Shown in pieces: positions 27,377 through 36,065 of a stretch of DNA of 38,303 nucleotides. The stretch covers positions 1 to 38,303 of IMG/VR virus record IMGVR_UViG_3300013137_000048. One strand, given 5' to 3'. The DNA is from a virus. Both the position numbers and the translations under genes were made by a program. Numbering within the stretch: position 1 is the first letter of the stretch; the number at the start of each line of letters is the position of its first letter. The notes beneath the pieces are model-generated. The model was not told the origin of the DNA. It did not search any database and saw nothing but the letters and a program-made list of their open reading frames with translations.

Positions 27377-29995
27377 TTACTTCTTTTTCTTTAAAAGTTC
27401 AAGTTTGGGTAGTTTATAAAATCGTGAAAGTTCTGTATACATTGGCTTAACATCAACTCCAGACTTAATAGCACTTTTTAATTTTTTCAATATTAGTTCT
27501 GGTGCTGGACGCTTAGGAAAAGAAACCGGATTTCCAGTTATTGGTATTGGAGGTAACTCTGATGGAGTTAGATTTTCCGGTATTACATTTGATGATATGT
27601 TTGGTAATGCTTTTGCTGGAGGATAAGGATTTGTAAGAGATTCTGGATTAATTGGTGCTCCCGCTATTGTGTTGCTAGTTAATGGAGATGGTTTTCCAAC
27701 AATAGCCCTATTTATAATAATAGACGGTGTTTGTGTTGCTTTTTTTAGAGCATTCACCTTAAAAGAGAAACCTCCCTGTCCGGTGATATTTGCCCCATTC
27801 GCTTTCAACGACATTTGCGGATATGCTTCTATTGCTGAAGATTGAAGTCTTAAAGATTCTTTAAGTTGTCCCGACTGATCTAATTCGCCCAAAATATCTC
27901 TCATTGCTTCTGATGCTTTCCATCTAAGAGAGGATAGTTTGTCAGTATCGGTTACCAGTTGTTTTCTATTCGCAAACCAGTTATCAGAAATTTCGCTATT
28001 AAATAATCTTCTTGTTTTATTTATTGCTGATGGTTTAGTGGAAACAACATCAGAAATTGCACCCTCAGTTGTTATAACTCCAGAATTAAGTTGAGTGTTA
28101 AGTTCTCTTTTGATTAAAGTAACCAACTTTGGATTTGTCTTTGCCACATCAGTTTCGTTTACGGCAGACATTATTCTATCTAAAACAGCCTGATGGCTCA
28201 TTTGTCCAACAGCAGAATCTGCTTGATTGGAAAAGTCATCAACCTCTTTTGCTAGTTGGCCCACTTTGGCTTTTAGTTCTCTTGCTATTCCGGTGTTAGA
28301 AATAGACTTTGTCATTTGTGCAACATCTTTAGCCACAGCTTCTGATCTAACAATATCTCTTGGATCAATATTCACAATACCTCTAGCTGCTGATTTTTGT
28401 AAACTAGTAGGTTCTTTTGGTAATTCTTTTAAGGTTTTACTAATTCCAGGTTTTTTTAAGGAGCTTATTCCACCTTTTATTGCTAGAATATCGAGTAATG
28501 TGGTCACGGGTTTATTCTTTATCCTCTCCCATGCCCTACCAGCAATATCTCCACCCTTTAATGGTTCTCCCAAGAGTTGGTTTGCCTCAAGAACACTTCC
28601 TTTCCCAAATTCCCAAAGTCCTTTAGTTACTAAATCCATTGGTGTTACGAAATGTCCCTTCTGGGCTTCCGCTTGTATATAGTCTAGCGTTGTCTTTGGT
28701 AATCCTAATATTCCATTAACAATGTCTTTGGAGTCATTTAGTGCTGCTTGTATTAGGTTATAATCTTCCTTTAAAGGAGTTCCTTCTTCCGTTTTCGACA
28801 ACGTCGTTGCATCTATTTTTTCCCCTCTCATTCCACTAGCCAGAATTTTCATCTTATTTTTTAATGTATTTATATCTGGCTCATTAACCTGACCTCTTTG
28901 TACTGGAACTTTACCAGTAAATGCTTGTTCTACCGTACTTATTAATGATCGACCCATTGGCTGCACTACTGGTACTTGTCCAGAAAGTATCGCCAATTCA
29001 TTTCCAGACAGGGCGGCTCCAAGATTATCTGCCTCTTTCTTTGTTAAAACTAAGTCAGAAGCTAATGAGTTTAATGTGTCATTGTATGTTTTACTGTCCA
29101 CGAGTCCTCTTTCATGTTGGTCTATTAGGTTTAGTATTGCCTCGGCTTGATTCGCAACTTTTTCTTTTAACTGAATTACTTTTATTGCATCTTCTTCTTT
29201 TTTTGTTACTGGCTTTGCTTCATTTATTCCATAGCCATTACTAGCCTTAAACTGTGCATTAATCTTGTCCATAGTATTTAAATCACCAGATTCTGATGCT
29301 AGTTTATAGTTGTATTTTAGTTTTATATTTTCTGGCGTATCGGTTCCAGTAGTTTGTGGAATATTCTCAAGTGTAGAAATAGGAGGAGTTGTTAATGTGG
29401 TACTTGTAGTGGTTTTTTCAGATGGAACTTCTGAAAGTTTTACAGAACTTGCTTCTCCGGAAATATCTTTCGACATTTGCAGTTTAGTCTGATAGTCCTG
29501 CATTTCCTGATCTCTCTTTTGTATTTCTCCAAGTTTATTGCCAATGAAAATATCAACCGTTTCGGGCTTTTCCCCTTTCTTTATCATATCCTCACGAAAC
29601 CTATTTACCTCATCATAGTTAATTTTAGTTGGGGCATAGGATACTCCGCCTACTTTGGGAGAACTTTTATAATATCCACCACCCGAATCTCCTCCGCCAT
29701 CAGTTATTATTGGTTCATATTTGGGAGTTCCGTCAGAATTTGTTTTTGATACAGGTTGGGTTGTATTTGCCGTCGAGATTGGTTTACCAATAACTTCTGG
29801 AGCAAATAAATCAGGGTCACTTTCTGCAATTTTACGAGCCAAACCTCTTTGGTATTCAACAAACGTAGAAACATCCGGCGACATTTCTTTTAATTGCTCA
29901 TCCGTTACATCGTAATATTTAAAGGCATTTCGGCCGATAGTATCTTCGCCATATTTTTCCTCCAACTTTTTTCTATTTATTGGTTTAATTGCCAT
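27377..29995 (-). CDS. Large internal virion (ejection-type) protein
   Basis: 872 aa. N-terminal helical region (MAIKPINRKKLEEKYGEDTI), a low-complexity Thr/Pro linker (EKTTTSTTLTTPPIS), an extended helical middle (IKVIQLKEKVANQAEAILNL and many charged helices), a Gly-containing stretch LLDILAIKGGISSLKK, and a Pro-rich C-terminal part. No lysozyme or protease motif seen. Its size, alpha-helical nature and position beside the 269-aa Ala/Gln-rich gene match internal core proteins of short-tailed phages that are ejected with DNA. Confidence 0.55.
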   Translation of the reverse strand: MAIKPINRKKLEEKYGEDTIGRNAFKYYDVTDEQLKEMSPDVSTFVEYQRGLARKIAESDPDLFAPEVIGKPISTANTTQPVSKTNSDGTPKYEPIITDGGGDSGGGYYKSSPKVGGVSYAPTKINYDEVNRFREDMIKKGEKPETVDIFIGNKLGEIQKRDQEMQDYQTKLQMSKDISGEASSVKLSEVPSEKTTTSTTLTTPPISTLENIPQTTGTDTPENIKLKYNYKLASESGDLNTMDKINAQFKASNGYGINEAKPVTKKEEDAIKVIQLKEKVANQAEAILNLIDQHERGLVDSKTYNDTLNSLASDLVLTKKEADNLGAALSGNELAILSGQVPVVQPMGRSLISTVEQAFTGKVPVQRGQVNEPDINTLKNKMKILASGMRGEKIDATTLSKTEEGTPLKEDYNLIQAALNDSKDIVNGILGLPKTTLDYIQAEAQKGHFVTPMDLVTKGLWEFGKGSVLEANQLLGEPLKGGDIAGRAWERIKNKPVTTLLDILAIKGGISSLKKPGISKTLKELPKEPTSLQKSAARGIVNIDPRDIVRSEAVAKDVAQMTKSISNTGIARELKAKVGQLAKEVDDFSNQADSAVGQMSHQAVLDRIMSAVNETDVAKTNPKLVTLIKRELNTQLNSGVITTEGAISDVVSTKPSAINKTRRLFNSEISDNWFANRKQLVTDTDKLSSLRWKASEAMRDILGELDQSGQLKESLRLQSSAIEAYPQMSLKANGANITGQGGFSFKVNALKKATQTPSIIINRAIVGKPSPLTSNTIAGAPINPESLTNPYPPAKALPNISSNVIPENLTPSELPPIPITGNPVSFPKRPAPELILKKLKSAIKSGVDVKPMYTELSRFYKLPKLELLKKKK

Positions 29996-29996
29996 G

Positions 29997-30806
29997 TTAT
30001 CCGGTTATGTTATAAGCACCCCAAGTTGAGTTATAAGGTGAATAGGCTGAAGATGTCTTTGTCTTTTCCATTTCTGCCTTATAGTTTAGTTCAGAAATAG
30101 CCAGTTGATTAGCTCTATTCTTTTCCGCTTCAGAGATTTGTATTCCACTTTGAATTTTGGCAATAATAGTGCTTAGTTCATTTTCGTTTTCCTTTGAATA
30201 GAGTGTAGTTTCTCTGGCCAACCTATCCGATAGTAGCGCCTGTTCTGATTGATACGGCAGAAGGGCTCTGGCGTTGTCTGCTTGGCCATATCCAAGTTGA
30301 GTGGTGAGAGTATTTTGTGCATTTCCAAGTGCCTCATTAGCTGTAGTTAGTGCCGGAGTTAATTCTGCTGTTTTTTGTCCAATTATTCTACTTAATTGAT
30401 TAGCATTAACATCAAACCCTCTGGTAGCAGCCGAATATGTCTGGGGCAATTCTCTTACTGTTCTATTTATATTGTAAGCATTTTCCTGTAATGTCGGTAG
30501 GTTTAGTTCGGCTCCAAGTCTTTTTGCCATAGCTCCCATTCCCTCTTGTCCAGCTATTGCTCCGGTGTATCGTTTTAAGTAGTCATTGGCTAAATTACTT
30601 TGATTGGCAAGAAAAGTAGCATTGTTAGATTTTTGTGTCCCCAAAAGATTAGTCGCTTCACCATAATCGGCGACACCCGTACCAGAAGAAGAACCGGATG
30701 TTTTCTTTCCAGCTCCTCCAGTTGCTTTGAAGTTAGCATCGGCCTCCGTATCCCCCCAACCCTGGTAACCACCATAACCTTGCGCAATAAGTGATGAAGC
30801 TGACAT
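29997..30806 (-). CDS. Internal virion protein, helical
   Basis: 269 aa. Gly/Ser-rich start (QGYGGYQGWGDTEADANFKA), then long Ala/Asn/Gln/Leu helices (TPALTTANEALGNAQNTLTT, AEKNRANQLAISELNYKAEM) typical of short-tailed phage core proteins. It is adjacent to and in the same transcript as the 872-aa protein and follows cassette 5. Confidence 0.55.
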   Translation of the reverse strand: MSASSLIAQGYGGYQGWGDTEADANFKATGGAGKKTSGSSSGTGVADYGEATNLLGTQKSNNATFLANQSNLANDYLKRYTGAIAGQEGMGAMAKRLGAELNLPTLQENAYNINRTVRELPQTYSAATRGFDVNANQLSRIIGQKTAELTPALTTANEALGNAQNTLTTQLGYGQADNARALLPYQSEQALLSDRLARETTLYSKENENELSTIIAKIQSGIQISEAEKNRANQLAISELNYKAEMEKTKTSSAYSPYNSTWGAYNITG

Positions 30807-30844
30807 AGTGTTTAACCTTTTACTGGTTTACTGTAAATCATTAT

Positions 30845-30894
30845 AAAAATACCCCGACTAGCGGGGTAGATGTAACCTATGTTTAATTATAGCA
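30845..30894 (-). promoter_or_regulatory. Promoter-AGGTTA-hairpin cassette 5
   Basis: Minus strand: TGCTATAAT (30886-30894), AGGTTA (30873-30878), stem CCCCG/CGGGG (30852-30866), TATTTTT (30845-30851). The -10 begins at the very end of the previous gene. Confidence 0.7.
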
Positions 30895-31398
30895 TTATTG
30901 ATCGGCAATAAAGCTAACGCCGGACAATGATGTCCAACCGTTTGTGGGAGCAATAGCTCCGGTTTGAACCGTACCATTAGATAAAACTCTCAATTCCCAA
31001 TAACCGGAAGTTGTGCAAGAGCAGACAAATATCTGGTTTATGGCTGGCCTCCAACCTTTAGGGAGTGTAAATATGGTTGTATATGAGGTTGTGGTTCCGC
31101 TTTTAATCAGTCCTCTAAAGTAAACAATTCCTGCAATCTTTCTTACAAAGCTGGTATCTGCCATTCCAAAGGTAGTGTCGTAATTAACCCAACTGTTTTG
31201 TAGAGAAATAGAAATCCATCCGGTATCTTCTAGGTGCCTTGCTTTGATAGTTTGTGGTGGAATACTTGACTGGCTTAATCTCCTTTCCTCAAGTGCAGTT
31301 AATCTATCGAGAATACCCCGATACTGTTCCTTAAAATCTAGTAAATCTTGTGCCCTACTCTCTGTTTCATAGGTTGGCGTGTTCTTTATGTCTGTCAT
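30895..31398 (-). CDS. Tail fibre tip or receptor-binding protein candidate
   Basis: 167 aa. A short coiled coil (LLDFKEQYRGILDRLTALEE) suggests a trimer; then a beta domain with VRKIAGIVYFRGLIKSGTTT, TIFTLPKGWRPAINQIF and GWTSLSGVSFIADQ. The Y/F-R-G-x-I ... FTLPxGxRP pattern is common in C-terminal domains of phage fibre proteins. It overlaps the large tail protein by one base. Confidence 0.6.
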   Translation of the reverse strand: MTDIKNTPTYETESRAQDLLDFKEQYRGILDRLTALEERRLSQSSIPPQTIKARHLEDTGWISISLQNSWVNYDTTFGMADTSFVRKIAGIVYFRGLIKSGTTTSYTTIFTLPKGWRPAINQIFVCSCTTSGYWELRVLSNGTVQTGAIAPTNGWTSLSGVSFIADQ

Positions 31399-34300
31399 TA
31401 TTCACTGAAGTTTCGTTCTGTTTCTAGGGTATCAACTTCAATCCCGACATTGATAAGTTGTGGAGAGGTAGAACTAGTCGAGGCCATATCTACCGCCCAT
31501 TGGTATTCTTTACATCGAGCAGTTGTGGTTGGAGAAATCAATAGTCTTACTTGAGTTGCCCCTACCGTACTCATAACCGGAGAAGATGTCCAACTACTAT
31601 TTCTATCGAGCTTATATTTTAAAGTAACACTTTCTCCAGTTCTTAGTGGTAAAAATGTAGCTACGGCAGTTAGTGCTTCTTTGGTTTTCCAAGTTAATCC
31701 TTCGTCCTGAACTATTCCCTCTATCGTTCCTGTGGGAGCCGGATCGTTTGAGGCATCTACATAGTCAACACCATAGGAAATTCCATCACGATAACCAATT
31801 AGAAGTTTTCTATTAACTACCATACAAAGACCAATAGAAACGTCATTGTCATAGGTTCCGTTGCTATTTACATAATCAAAACTCATTGAGTCGTTATAAC
31901 GGATGTTGATAGCTCCATAGGAATAAACCCCACGCTGAATTTCGGTTGAGTCAGACTCTCCAATTCCAAACTGAATGATAGATTTCCACATAGTTACTGC
32001 TCCTGGTAATATCTCAATATAAGTATCCGGTGACGATTTAGGTAATCTTTTGATCTTATCAGCCGTTTCTCCACCCTGATAGGTGAGCATATCTCCCTGA
32101 TACCCAGCCCAAACAAAGAGTTTTCCCCTAGAGCCAAGCAGGGCATTTATTCCACCCTCTGGTACGTCAATGTAGAAATTATAGGTGGTAGAGATACCAT
32201 CCCAGAAATAGACACGACCACTATCAAAGTCGTATATATTAGTTCCTTTGGTGCAACCTACCACAAAATATTCTCTCCAATAACCATAACATCTGGCTTT
32301 CCATCCAGCGGGGAAAGTAATATAGTTAGGATCGTATAGGGTTGCTTCGTACTTGGCTAAATATCTTTCATTTAAGATAACCAGGAATTGGAGCATTTTG
32401 GCTACCGCATGATATTTTGTATCTTCAACTAAGAATTGGAAATAGGTACGGTAATCTACCGTTGATAGGTTTGAAGTAGTGCCAGTAGTTACAGTTCCAT
32501 CTGCAACTGTTGAGGTGACATGAAAATGGTATGTAGCATTAATTAGTGGCCTCCAGACTGAACTAAAAGTAAATTCTAATTGTCCAGCAATAACTGAAGC
32601 ATTGGCGATAGTTGCAGAGGCAATGGTGACATTAGAAGCGTCGTGAACGGTTATCGTCCAATCTCCACTCCCCTTACTGGCAACTAATACCGAGATTGAT
32701 TTTTGAGGGTCTTTGGTTGGTACAAAAGATACCAAATCAGTTGATGCTTCAGAAATTGCAGTTGGAGGAGTATATGTTTGGCCTGATAAAATCTGTGACC
32801 TATCAATATCCTGTCTGGTGGTTGGGGATAGAAATGGAGTATCGGTTGAATAAGTAGGTGAACCTGTTAAGGTAAGATTATTGGCATTTGAAGTTCCATC
32901 TGTTGAGGCGTTATTTAGTGTGTAATAGGCAACTAGCCCTGGACTTGTAACAGCAATTTGAACATCACGATATTGAACTAACTCGCTTACGGTTCTTATA
33001 TCGTTCCATAGCCTAACTTCATCTATTTTTCCGTCAAAGAAGTTTCCTACTGCAGATGCTCCCTTGTGGGCTCCCAGATAAAGAGCAGAACCATTATCAG
33101 AAATAGCAGTCAAAGCTCCGGTGGCAGTTCCGAGAGAATTAGTATTTAAATAGAAAGTAGCAGAAGAAGCGGAAGCATCATAAGTAACCGCAACGTGTTT
33201 CCAGATTCCGGTGGTTAAATCACAAGGTCTGGCTAGAGTTTCAATGGCAGTTCCGTCTGTGGAAACAGATAATCTTAGTTGATAGGTAGTATTGGTTGAA
33301 AGAGAATTGTCCTGAGTTGAATTTAAAGTTGGAGATGTAGTTCCTGTTGCTGAAGTGAAATAGTCAACATGAATACGACCATCTCCGCCAGAACCAGCAT
33401 AAGATGTAGCAGTTCCACCTGTTGCTGTTAGTTTACTTGTACCAAGTGCTGCGGTAATACATTTAATTAAAATCGAACCCCCAGCTCCACCACCACCATG
33501 TCTATTAACGGCATCTCCAGCCCCGCCGTTTCCTCCATTTGTTGTAATTGAACCTGTTATTGTGGCAACGTCATTAGCATAAATACACACTATTCCACCA
33601 CCAGAACCCCCAGCACCAACTGTCTCGGCAGTATTAGTATCTCCAGCACCGCCACCGCCGCCACCAAAAACCATAGTCGTAAGCGATATATTTCCTACGG
33701 CACTACCTCCCGAACCGACTATAAAGTTGCCAGGATCGCTACCACCAGTAGCCGATGTTCCATTTGCACCATTTCCACCACCACCGCCGGAAGCGTTTGC
33801 ATAACCCTTTATACAGTAACCTCCACCCCCACCGTTACCATTAGCTGATGCCGATTCGGTTCCAGCTCCAGGTGTTCCCTCTCCCTGTTTTCCACCAGTA
33901 CCATTTGTAGCAGCTCCCCGATAATATCCGCCCCTAAATCCACCGCCAGTAGTGACACTTCCAGCCGAGTTGGCTCCAGAACCCCCATTGCTTCCACTTG
34001 CTGAAATTGCCCCGCTAATAGTTAAAGTTCCATTACAAAGAAAACCAAGTATTCCACCAACGGTTCCATTCCAAGCCTTGGCTGTCCACGTTTTACCTGA
34101 ATTAACCGTTACATTAGTATATTGCTTTAAAACTAAGACCTGTGCTCCTGTAGTGAAACTTCTCGATAAAGCGTTAACTAGAGTAATAGTTCCGGCAGTA
34201 TAAGAGGCTATTTCATTCCGTTCCCATAGTCCTGCTCCGGTTCCCTGTGATTGGTGAATTAAAAGTATTTGTCCTGTAGCAAAAGAAGCATTAGTAGCAG

Positions 34301-35048
34301 TTAACGACAAACTTCCAGATGTTCCGGTACAGGCACTATCTGTTGGAGCGTCTGTAGTGTCGGCAGAAATAGTCAAGGCTCCATCCGTTCCACTTCCAAA
34401 TGAGGCAGATACTCCGGCAATGTCAAAACGATAACTTCTGGTAGCTCCAGACTCATCCCACTTGCTAAGAATTGTTTTAGAAGCTCCTGTAGCTGGTAAG
34501 GTATCTGGGTTAATATATGCCTCAATACTTAAATCTCCGGTAATGGAAAGAGAAGCACTATCTGTCTTAGAACCATATTGTGTACTTCCATTTAATTCCA
34601 AAGAGTAGGTATTTAATCTAACTCCACCCTGTGCTCCCAGAAAATCGTCAGCAAATTGTGGATTTCCTCCCGAAAGTGGTCCATATCTACCAATTACCTT
34701 ATCTCCGGTGTAATAAACAAAATCATCTTCAGCAAAATATCCAAGTCCATTCCCATGACTTCCCACTACTGTTCTTAGTAAAGACCACGATCCGGCAGTA
34801 GTTCTTTTATAGAAATTGCCAGAATCGCCAATAATATAGGTATTACCATCCGTTACCTGTTCTCCGAACTTAGGCAAATCTACTACCACACTTCCTGATT
34901 CTCTCATTGCTTTGGGTTGAAGTTGTGGTTGGCGGGGATCGGTAGTGTCAATAGCACGGGAAAAAGCGTAAGAGTCCGGCTGTCCCTCTTTAATAAAATC
35001 TGCGGAACCATTGGCAAAACGATTTTGTGAACGTACGATTTTAGCCAT
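31398..35048 (-). CDS. Large modular tail protein: LamG domain split by glycine-rich insert
   Basis: 1216 aa. Residues 1-140 and about 900-1216 look like a propeller-type tail component (GNTYIIGDSGNFYKRTTAGS; GRVYFWDGISTTYNFYIDVP). Between them is a LamG/concanavalin-like domain whose two halves (146-212: YSLELNGSTQYG, LSIEAYINPDTLP; 589-700: WKHVAVTYDAS, FDGKIDEVRLWND) are separated by about 370 residues. The insert includes a glycine-rich stretch (350-530: NGGGGGYCIK, GGGGGNGANG, FGGGGGGAGD). Glycine-rich sandwiches form receptor-binding tips in T-even adhesins. Likely carbohydrate binding at the tail. Confidence 0.6.
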   Translation of the reverse strand: MAKIVRSQNRFANGSADFIKEGQPDSYAFSRAIDTTDPRQPQLQPKAMRESGSVVVDLPKFGEQVTDGNTYIIGDSGNFYKRTTAGSWSLLRTVVGSHGNGLGYFAEDDFVYYTGDKVIGRYGPLSGGNPQFADDFLGAQGGVRLNTYSLELNGSTQYGSKTDSASLSITGDLSIEAYINPDTLPATGASKTILSKWDESGATRSYRFDIAGVSASFGSGTDGALTISADTTDAPTDSACTGTSGSLSLTATNASFATGQILLIHQSQGTGAGLWERNEIASYTAGTITLVNALSRSFTTGAQVLVLKQYTNVTVNSGKTWTAKAWNGTVGGILGFLCNGTLTISGAISASGSNGGSGANSAGSVTTGGGFRGGYYRGAATNGTGGKQGEGTPGAGTESASANGNGGGGGYCIKGYANASGGGGGNGANGTSATGGSDPGNFIVGSGGSAVGNISLTTMVFGGGGGGAGDTNTAETVGAGGSGGGIVCIYANDVATITGSITTNGGNGGAGDAVNRHGGGGAGGSILIKCITAALGTSKLTATGGTATSYAGSGGDGRIHVDYFTSATGTTSPTLNSTQDNSLSTNTTYQLRLSVSTDGTAIETLARPCDLTTGIWKHVAVTYDASASSATFYLNTNSLGTATGALTAISDNGSALYLGAHKGASAVGNFFDGKIDEVRLWNDIRTVSELVQYRDVQIAVTSPGLVAYYTLNNASTDGTSNANNLTLTGSPTYSTDTPFLSPTTRQDIDRSQILSGQTYTPPTAISEASTDLVSFVPTKDPQKSISVLVASKGSGDWTITVHDASNVTIASATIANASVIAGQLEFTFSSVWRPLINATYHFHVTSTVADGTVTTGTTSNLSTVDYRTYFQFLVEDTKYHAVAKMLQFLVILNERYLAKYEATLYDPNYITFPAGWKARCYGYWREYFVVGCTKGTNIYDFDSGRVYFWDGISTTYNFYIDVPEGGINALLGSRGKLFVWAGYQGDMLTYQGGETADKIKRLPKSSPDTYIEILPGAVTMWKSIIQFGIGESDSTEIQRGVYSYGAINIRYNDSMSFDYVNSNGTYDNDVSIGLCMVVNRKLLIGYRDGISYGVDYVDASNDPAPTGTIEGIVQDEGLTWKTKEALTAVATFLPLRTGESVTLKYKLDRNSSWTSSPVMSTVGATQVRLLISPTTTARCKEYQWAVDMASTSSTSPQLINVGIEVDTLETERNFSE

Positions 35049-35051
35049 AGG

Positions 35052-36005
35052 TTAGGATATAGTTGTTGCCCATACTTTAAACTGGGGAGGATATGTCTTT
35101 GGCTGTCTTTTAATTAGGTGTCGATCATCTCTTGAATTGTAGGTACGGCATAGGCCAATTAGTCCACCGTTAATATTCTTACTATTAATATCTCTGGTAA
35201 AGTTCTTCTGATCTCCCGTCCAGAAAGAGTTTTCAAATTGTGCAGCTTTATCAGCATCCACCCTCACTCCTTTGTAGTAGTCAGCAGTAACTCCATCAAC
35301 CAGAATAATATGTCCTTCTTCCGGAAGTTCCGGTGTTTCACATATTTTATAGCTCAATGTGGCTGCAGTTGAACCCTCCCATACCGAGTCTAATTCTATT
35401 TCAGTTGCCGAAGTGTAGGTTTCAATCCTATACCAATAGCCATAACCATCAGCGTCAGAAGTGATAACCAACCATCTTCCTTCCATTGTTTTAGTAAAGG
35501 TAGTGTTTAGTCCGGTAACTGTGGTATCACCATGAGTCATGGTTACGGTTCCGGTTGTGTAGTCGGTTACAGATAAGTTTCTAAGCCTAATGAATCTGTT
35601 GAGGGTTAATGTGTAAACTCCCTGTGGTATTGGCCATATTCCATAATCATCTCTCCTTGGAAAAATGAATTGGGGAATAGCAGATGGTTGTATTTGGATA
35701 GCGTTTAACTTATCCCATTGTGATTGACTGTAGATTGTCTGAAGTGGATACCTAACAGAACCGATAGTAACCACCCCATTCTCAATCATGCTAGTTCCCT
35801 TGGGATAATGATAATACTGTTGACTAACTACAGTAGCGTCAGTAAAAGGCATTTGACTTTGGTAGTTCCTAAACTTAGACCAAACGAGTTGGTATCTCTG
35901 GTTTAGGTTTGAGTCAAAGTCTGCCAGTAAATTTGTTTCGGTTGAACCAACCTGTCCTACGTTTCTAAGGAATTGATTTTTTATGTCGAGGTAGCTTAAA
36001 CGCAT
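35052..36005 (-). CDS. Head-tail adaptor or tail-associated structural protein
   Basis: 317 aa. MRLSYLDIKNQFLRNVGQVG then TNLLADFDSNLNQRYQLVWS matches the start of phage adaptor proteins. FIFPRRDDYGIWPIPQGVYT precedes an Ig-like insert (residues 150-225: GDTTVTGLNTTFTKTMEGRW, YRIETYTSATEIELD). It sits next to the propeller-like tail protein, as adaptor and nozzle genes do in short-tailed phages. Family call is from pattern memory. Confidence 0.55.
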   Translation of the reverse strand: MRLSYLDIKNQFLRNVGQVGSTETNLLADFDSNLNQRYQLVWSKFRNYQSQMPFTDATVVSQQYYHYPKGTSMIENGVVTIGSVRYPLQTIYSQSQWDKLNAIQIQPSAIPQFIFPRRDDYGIWPIPQGVYTLTLNRFIRLRNLSVTDYTTGTVTMTHGDTTVTGLNTTFTKTMEGRWLVITSDADGYGYWYRIETYTSATEIELDSVWEGSTAATLSYKICETPELPEEGHIILVDGVTADYYKGVRVDADKAAQFENSFWTGDQKNFTRDINSKNINGGLIGLCRTYNSRDDRHLIKRQPKTYPPQFKVWATTIS

Positions 36006-36013
36006 ATTTTAAA

Positions 36014-36065
36014 TAAAAAAAGCCGTCAACAAAGACGGCATATTTAACCTAATTTAATTATAGCA
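36014..36065 (-). promoter_or_regulatory. Promoter-AGGTTA-hairpin cassette 6
   Basis: Minus strand: TGCTATAAT (36057-36065), AGGTTA (36045-36050), stem GCCGTC/GACGGC (36022-36039), T7 (36015-36021). The stem differs from the other copies while the flanks are kept, so the hairpin is conserved as structure, not sequence. Confidence 0.75.
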
